A DNA stretch of 10,379 nucleotides, taken from positions 1-10,379 of the forward strand of contig JAITGH010000178.1 of NCBI GenBank assembly GCA_031280855.1, given 5' to 3'. This DNA is from Oscillospiraceae bacterium (GTDB lineage Bacteria; Bacillota; Clostridia; Oscillospirales; Oscillospiraceae). The position numbers and the translations under genes were made by a program. This document shows, piece by piece, positions 6,548 to 10,379 of the stretch (position 1 is its first letter; every line of letters starts with the position of its first letter). The notes beneath the pieces were generated by a model that was not told the origin of the DNA, made no database searches, and saw only the letters and a program-made list of their open reading frames with translations.

Positions 6548-7381
6548 TTACTGCGCGTAGCCCCAATTGTAGAGGTTCGAGTGATCTTTCCAGTCGTCCC
6601 CATCGTTAAGCGTAACCGCGATAAGCGGCTTACCGCCGCGCTCCGCCATCGTAACAAGCGTTCTGCCCGCTTTCGACGTGTACCCCGTCTTAACGCCAAT
6701 CACGCCCGGCGCGTCCCACAGCAGCTTATTGTGGTTCCGGAAGTAGATCCCGCCGACGCGAACCTCCTTCGTCGACGCGATTAAGCGGAACTTCATGTTC
6801 TCCATCGCCGCCGCCGTCAGAACCGCCATGTCGCGAGCGGTCGAGTAGTGATCCTTCGCGTCCAACCCATGCGGGTTCGCGAAGTGGGTATGCTCCAGCC
6901 CGAGCGACTTCGCTTTCGCGTTCATCAGCTCAACGAACTTCTCCTGCGATCCGGCGGTGAACTCCGCAAGCCCCATCGCGGTATCGTTGCCGGAGGCAAG
7001 CATCAGCGCGTAAAGCATCTGCCGCACCGTGTACGTTTTACCCGCTGTGAAGCCGGAACTGCTGCCCTCGACCTGCCACTCCTTCTTGAACGTCACGCTA
7101 TCGTTCAACTTGCAACGTTCAAGCACGATCAGCGCGGTCATGATCTTCGTAATGCTGGCGATGGGAAGCTCCGTGTTAGAGTCCTTCTCGAACAGCGTCG
7201 TCTTCGTCTCCGGATCATAGAGGATTGCGGTGGAGGCGGAGACGTACGGCGGCTCTTCCACAGCGTCGACGGGTACGCCCCCCATCGCCGCCAACATCGC
7301 GATTGTCAGAACGATCGCCGATATCCGGACGGCGCGCACATACGCAAGGGCTTGCTTAGTTTTCAAGAGGATCCCTTTCAT
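6548..7381 (-). CDS. Short D-alanyl-D-alanine carboxypeptidase (peptidase S11, DacF/DacB-like)
   Basis: This penicillin-binding-type serine carboxypeptidase removes the terminal D-Ala from peptidoglycan stem peptides outside the membrane. The 277-residue product has an N-terminal hydrophobic signal segment (about 19-34) with a possible cleavage after VDA (38-40), then the S11 catalytic domain with all three motifs: SITK (S76, K79), SGN (130-132) and KTG (231-233). It stops about 45 residues after KTG, so the C-terminal PBP5_C domain and amphipathic membrane anchor of full-size DacF/DacB proteins (about 380-390 residues) are absent. ATG 7381 lies within the ytfJ end (26-base overlap) and has only a poor upstream ribosome site; a TTG at 7366 preceded by AAAGGG is an alternative start that keeps the signal segment. 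The neighbours ytfJ and yabP suggest a sporulation role like DacF, but vegetative use is equally possible. Confidence 0.93.
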   Translation of the reverse strand: MKGILLKTKQALAYVRAVRISAIVLTIAMLAAMGGVPVDAVEEPPYVSASTAILYDPETKTTLFEKDSNTELPIASITKIMTALIVLERCKLNDSVTFKKEWQVEGSSSGFTAGKTYTVRQMLYALMLASGNDTAMGLAEFTAGSQEKFVELMNAKAKSLGLEHTHFANPHGLDAKDHYSTARDMAVLTAAAMENMKFRLIASTKEVRVGGIYFRNHNKLLWDAPGVIGVKTGYTSKAGRTLVTMAERGGKPLIAVTLNDGDDWKDHSNLYNWGYAQ

Positions 7382-7766
7382 CTTTCGTCGTCTTCTTCTT
7401 GATCAGATCGGCGATCTTATCGATAACGCTCGGCGCGGCCTCGATAATGCGATCCACGCTGGAGGACGCCGGGGGCGTGACGCTAAGTATCTTCGCGTCA
7501 GTTCCGCGAACGACCATGAATGCGATCGGCGTGATCGTCACACCGGCTCCGCTGCCGCCTCCAAATGCGGGAGGCGCGTTTACTCCGTTCTTCGAGGTAT
7601 ACTCGCCGCCGCCGGCCGTGAAGCCGAAAGTGACTTTCGAGATCGGAATCAGCGTTACGCCGTCAGGAGTCTGTATGGGAGATCCCACGATGGTGTTTAC
7701 GTCGACCATCTCGCGAATCCGTGTCATCGTTGTTTCCATCAGCTGTCCCAGTGGTGTTTTTTCCAT
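7356..7766 (-). CDS. ytfJ: Sporulation protein YtfJ (GerW family)
   Basis: YtfJ/GerW is a small soluble sporulation protein; in Bacillus it is made in the forespore and has been linked to germination and cortex lysis. The 136-residue product carries the family's conserved core: VDVNTIVGSPI (21-31), DGVTLIPISKVTFGF (35-49), a glycine-rich stretch GGGEY then FGGGSGAGV (68-76) and TPIAFMVV (79-86). The C-terminal 40 residues form a predicted amphipathic helix and a charged tail. A purine-rich GAAAGGGAAAG precedes ATG 7766. The gene start lies 104 bases inside the preceding ytfI-like frame, and its end overlaps dac by 26 bases, so translation is probably coupled across all three. Confidence 0.95.
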   Translation of the reverse strand: MEKTPLGQLMETTMTRIREMVDVNTIVGSPIQTPDGVTLIPISKVTFGFTAGGGEYTSKNGVNAPPAFGGGSGAGVTITPIAFMVVRGTDAKILSVTPPASSSVDRIIEAAPSVIDKIADLIKKKTTKDERDPLEN

Positions 7767-8331
7767 TGTTCTTTCCCTTTCGTAACATTAGGTAGTGTAT
7801 CAGCGCGCTAAACGCTATCCCGGAAAGCGCCCCGATTCGAAACGTGAACTTGCCATAAAAATCCACATCGCTCTTCATCGTAGCGAATGCGGGCAGAACC
7901 ACAATCCTGGAGTCCTTGATCTTTACGAAGTCGCTTAACAGCGGTATCATCGAGCCGATAAGCTCCGTCAGTACGCCGCAGCTCATCGCAACGACGCGAG
8001 CGTCGGGTCCCCCGACGTTTATCGAGAGATTAAACTTGTCGACGGTAAGCTTACCGCTTAGTTTGTACAAAATATCAAAAATTATGTCACATACTTTGTC
8101 AAACGCCGGGATATCAAAGCGTTGACGAGGCTTCGATGCCGGTTTTGGGGTTCTCGATACTTTGCCGTCGCTGTTGCCGAACAACCGCTTCAGCGATATG
8201 GGATAACCCGCGATTGTTGCCGCGAAGTACATCTCGCCGTCATCGGTCTTCGCAATCAGCCCGACGCGTATGAACGTCGCCGCGTATATCGCCGCCGCTA
8301 TCGATACTAATACTATGAGTAAACCTGACAT
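7663..8331 (-). CDS. ytfI: DUF2953 membrane-associated protein (YtfI-like)
   Basis: The function is unknown; DUF2953 proteins are commonly encoded directly before ytfJ in spore formers, as ytfI is in Bacillus. The 222-residue product starts with a hydrophobic helix (2-21, SGLLIVLVSIAAAIYAATFI), then a soluble part with GEMYFAATIAGYPISL and a basic linker, a second region ending in GGPDARVVAMSCGVLTELI, and a late hydrophobic stretch (about 170-186, IGALSGIAFSALIHYLML). ATG 8331 is chosen because GGAG lies about 10 bases before it and the hydrophobic helix begins there; the open frame extends to 8382 without a better site. The last 35 residues are Asn/Asp/Arg/His-rich and are encoded inside ytfJ in another frame, probably the result of a lost stop codon. 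Assignment rests on the helix pattern plus adjacency to ytfJ. Confidence 0.82.
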   Translation of the reverse strand: MSGLLIVLVSIAAAIYAATFIRVGLIAKTDDGEMYFAATIAGYPISLKRLFGNSDGKVSRTPKPASKPRQRFDIPAFDKVCDIIFDILYKLSGKLTVDKFNLSINVGGPDARVVAMSCGVLTELIGSMIPLLSDFVKIKDSRIVVLPAFATMKSDVDFYGKFTFRIGALSGIAFSALIHYLMLRKGKNNGKNTTGTADGNNDDTDSRDGRRKHHRGISHTDS

Positions 8332-8400
8332 GGTATGACGCTCCACATTCCGACAGGCGGGCAATGTGACCGCACTGTACAAATATCGTACGAACCGCCG

Positions 8401-10233
8401 CTACTCGACCGTAACGGTCTTCGCGAGGTTACGCGGCTGATCTATGTCGCAGCCCTTCGCCAACGCGACGTAGTACGCAAACAGCTGTAATGGTATCGCG
8501 CTTAACAGCGGTGTCAGCATCTCATGGACGTCAGGGATCGCCACGACCCGGTTCGCGACTTGCTCCGGATCCGCTCGGCATCGCTCTTGCGTTATGCAAA
8601 GTACGTCGCCGCCTCTTGCCTTGACCTCCGCGATGTTGCTCTCAAGCTTATCGAATAGCGCCATGTGAGCCGCGACCGCGATAACGAGAGTCCCCTCCTC
8701 GATCAGTGAGATCGTGCCGTGCTTTAGCTCGCCCGCCGCGTACGTCTCCGCGTGAATGTACGAGATCTCCTTAAGCTTCAGCGATGCCTCCAGCGAGGCG
8801 GCGTAGTCGAGGTTCCTGCCGATGTAGAAGATTGAGCTCTGGTTGAAGTACAGCGTTGCCAGGTACTGCATCGTCTCCGCAGTGGCGTCGAGCGTTTTTT
8901 GCATCGTCTCCGGCATACGCTGAAGCTCCGCAAGGATTGCAGCATTGCTCTCACGCTCAAGCGTGCCGCGCTGATCTGCGGCGGTAAGCGTGAGCAGTGC
9001 GAGTGCGGCGAGCTGAGCCGTGTACGCCTTCGTTGACGCGACCGCGATTTCCGGGCCCGCGTTGATATACAGCGTCCGATCGCTCGACCGCGTTATCGTG
9101 GAGCCGCGTACGTTGACGACGGCGAGAGTTCGCGCTCCAAGCCGCTTCGCTTCACCAAGCGCGGCGTACGTGTCGGCAGTCTCGCCGCTTTGGCTGATCA
9201 CAATCGCGAGCGTCTTATCATCGACGATCGGGTGAGCATAGCGGAACTCCGACGCCAGAATCGCTTCCGTCGGGATTCGTGCGTAACGCTCCAGCCAGTA
9301 CTTCGCGGCGATTCCGGAGTGGTACGCGGTTCCGCACGCCAGTATCACGATCTTCTCAACGTCTTTGAAATAGTCCGCGCCGATGTCCGCGTCGGTCAAG
9401 TCAACAGCTCCGCCTTTAATTCTAGCCAGAACTGTATCGGCACAAACCTTCGGCTGCTCGTAAATTTCCTTCAGCATGAAGTGCGCATAGCCGCCCTTCT
9501 GCGCGGCGTCGGCGTCCCAATCGATATGCGCCATGGGTTTCACCACGGGTTCGCCATACGCGTCGTAGAACTTCACAGAGTTCGGCGACAGCACCGCGAT
9601 CTCGCCGTCGTCGAGGTAGTACACATCACGCGTGTACTTCAATACGGCGGTAACGTCACTTGCGATGAACGCCTCACCGTCGGCTATCGCAGCGATTAGA
9701 GGGCTGCACATGCGCACCCCGATTATGGTTCCGGGATCGTCGGCGGAGACGATGCCAAGCGCGTAGGAGCCTTCAAGCACTTGCGTTGCCTCGCGCACCG
9801 CCTCCAGCAGATTGCCCTTGTAATAGAAGTCGATCAGGTGCGCGATGGTCTCGCTGTCCGTATCGGAGGCGAACTTTACGCCTTGCGCGGTAAGAAACGC
9901 CTTGAGCTTCCGAAAGTTCTCGATGATACCGTTATGCACGACGGCGAACTTTCCGGAGGCGCTTTCGTGCGGGTGAGCGTTCACGTCGTTTGGGTCGCCC
10001 TGAGTCGCCCAACGCGTGTGCCCGATTCCGCAGACTCCGGGCAACGCGGTACCCTGCGATGTAAGCTCCTGTAAGTTGGCAAGCTTACCCCGGGCTTTGA
10101 CCGTCGTCAGACCCGCGTCGGAGCTTATGCACAATCCCGCGCTGTCATAACCGCGGTATTCCAATCGGCTAAGCCCGTAAAGCAGAATCGGTGCCGCCTG
10201 ATTCCCGCCTGTATAGCCTACTATTCCGCACAT
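8401..10233 (-). CDS. glmS: Glutamine-fructose-6-phosphate aminotransferase (isomerizing) GlmS
   Basis: GlmS makes glucosamine-6-phosphate from fructose-6-phosphate and glutamine, the first committed step toward UDP-GlcNAc for peptidoglycan. The 610-residue product has the usual length. The glutaminase domain starts with MCGIVGY; Cys2 becomes the N-terminal nucleophile after Met removal, and LEYRGYDSAG (24-33), GHTRWATQG (71-79) and HNGIIENF (100-107) are intact. Two SIS sugar-isomerase domains follow: ACGTAYHSG (299-307), SQSGETADT (347-355) and STKAYTAQ (400-407) in the first, and SLEASLKLKEISYIHAE (480-496) and ELKHG (502-506) in the second. The C-terminus is the hallmark DQPRNLAKTVTVE. 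ATG 10233 is fixed by the required Met-Cys and by GGAGG upstream; the frame stays open to 10338 but that extension has no homology. A 69-base gap separates it from ytfI; no clear terminator is visible there. Confidence 0.98.
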   Translation of the reverse strand: MCGIVGYTGGNQAAPILLYGLSRLEYRGYDSAGLCISSDAGLTTVKARGKLANLQELTSQGTALPGVCGIGHTRWATQGDPNDVNAHPHESASGKFAVVHNGIIENFRKLKAFLTAQGVKFASDTDSETIAHLIDFYYKGNLLEAVREATQVLEGSYALGIVSADDPGTIIGVRMCSPLIAAIADGEAFIASDVTAVLKYTRDVYYLDDGEIAVLSPNSVKFYDAYGEPVVKPMAHIDWDADAAQKGGYAHFMLKEIYEQPKVCADTVLARIKGGAVDLTDADIGADYFKDVEKIVILACGTAYHSGIAAKYWLERYARIPTEAILASEFRYAHPIVDDKTLAIVISQSGETADTYAALGEAKRLGARTLAVVNVRGSTITRSSDRTLYINAGPEIAVASTKAYTAQLAALALLTLTAADQRGTLERESNAAILAELQRMPETMQKTLDATAETMQYLATLYFNQSSIFYIGRNLDYAASLEASLKLKEISYIHAETYAAGELKHGTISLIEEGTLVIAVAAHMALFDKLESNIAEVKARGGDVLCITQERCRADPEQVANRVVAIPDVHEMLTPLLSAIPLQLFAYYVALAKGCDIDQPRNLAKTVTVE

Positions 10234-10265
10234 TGTTCGTTCCTCCGGATTACTTAAGACAAATT

Positions 10266-10279
10266 TGGCGCATACGCCA
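10266..10279. repeat. Small hairpin in the glmS leader
   Basis: TGGCG (10266-10270) and CGCCA (10275-10279) form a 5-bp stem with a 4-base CATA loop, about 33 bases before the glmS start codon. It is too short and lacks a T tract for a terminator on the minus strand. It could affect mRNA stability or be incidental. Confidence 0.4.
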
Positions 10280-10309
10280 TATTTTATCTTTCGTATAATC
10301 TGCCAACAT

Positions 10310-10338
10310 ATTGTATACCCTAATGTAAGAAAAATCAA
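10310..10338 (-). promoter_or_regulatory. Candidate sigma-A promoter for glmS
   Basis: On the minus strand TTGATT (10338-10333, 4 of 6) is followed after exactly 17 bases by TACAAT (10315-10310, 5 of 6). Transcription would start near 10303, leaving a leader of about 70 bases, too short for a glmS ribozyme of usual size (about 150 or more bases). Confidence 0.6.
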
Positions 10339-10379
10339 GAAAAATTTTCGGAGTTGATAGTCTTGGCGATAATATTGGT

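Noticed and set aside
8332..8382. Upstream start for the DUF2953 protein
   Set aside because: The added 17 residues show no signal character and no ribosome site; ATG 8331 has GGAG upstream and begins the membrane helix directly.
8332..8400. Terminator or promoter between glmS and the DUF2953 gene
   Set aside because: Only a weak CACATT/AATGTG inverted repeat (8344-8368) is present, with no T tract and no convincing -35/-10 pair, so it was not listed as a feature.
10234..10338. 35-residue N-terminal extension of the GlmS reading frame
   Set aside because: GlmS must begin Met-Cys so that Cys becomes the N-terminal nucleophile. ATG 10233 gives this and has GGAGG upstream; the extension covers the promoter.

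Overview
The window reads as a chromosome segment of an endospore-forming Bacillota, most likely Clostridia. The evidence is the sporulation proteins YabP, YabQ and YtfJ (GerW family), a DUF2953 protein next to ytfJ as in Bacillus ytfI-ytfJ, strong AGGAGG-type ribosome binding sites, and a DivIC-type division protein after yabQ. Coding DNA is moderately GC-rich with many CGC, GCG and GTC codons. One roughly 400-base non-coding stretch is strongly AT-rich. All genes I can support lie on the minus strand, so transcription runs from high to low coordinates. No convincing plus-strand gene, RNA gene, mobile element or CRISPR array was seen.

Layout in transcription order. (1) 10379-8401: glmS with a candidate sigma-A promoter and a small 5'UTR hairpin, but no recognisable glmS ribozyme. 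(2) 8331-5822: a tightly packed group of DUF2953 (ytfI-like), ytfJ, a short D,D-carboxypeptidase and an RluB-type pseudouridine synthase, closed by a strong hairpin terminator at 5776-5803. Within it ytfI and ytfJ overlap by 104 bases and ytfJ and dac by 26. (3) 5772-4541: a promoter-like region with a dyad around its -10 box, then yabP, yabQ (TAATG overlap) and divIC, ended by a 12-bp hairpin at 4541-4576. (4) 4540-1: an AT-rich regulatory region with TTACGTAA palindromes and a candidate promoter, then a type IV pilus operon: a 75-residue stand-alone MshEN-like protein, pilB, pilT and pilC. pilC runs off the left edge.

The genes form two themes. glmS, the carboxypeptidase, divIC and the yab/ytf genes concern envelope precursors, septation and spore cortex formation. 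The pil genes encode the cytoplasmic extension motor (PilB), the retraction motor (PilT) and the inner-membrane platform (PilC) of a type IV pilus.

The most unusual element is the 75-residue protein ahead of pilB. It consists almost entirely of two copies of the 24-residue motif that forms the cyclic-di-GMP-binding MshEN domain, and the same domain is present intact at the N-terminus of the adjacent PilB. It could be a free c-di-GMP receptor or regulatory partner for the pilus motor. That role is inferred, not shown.
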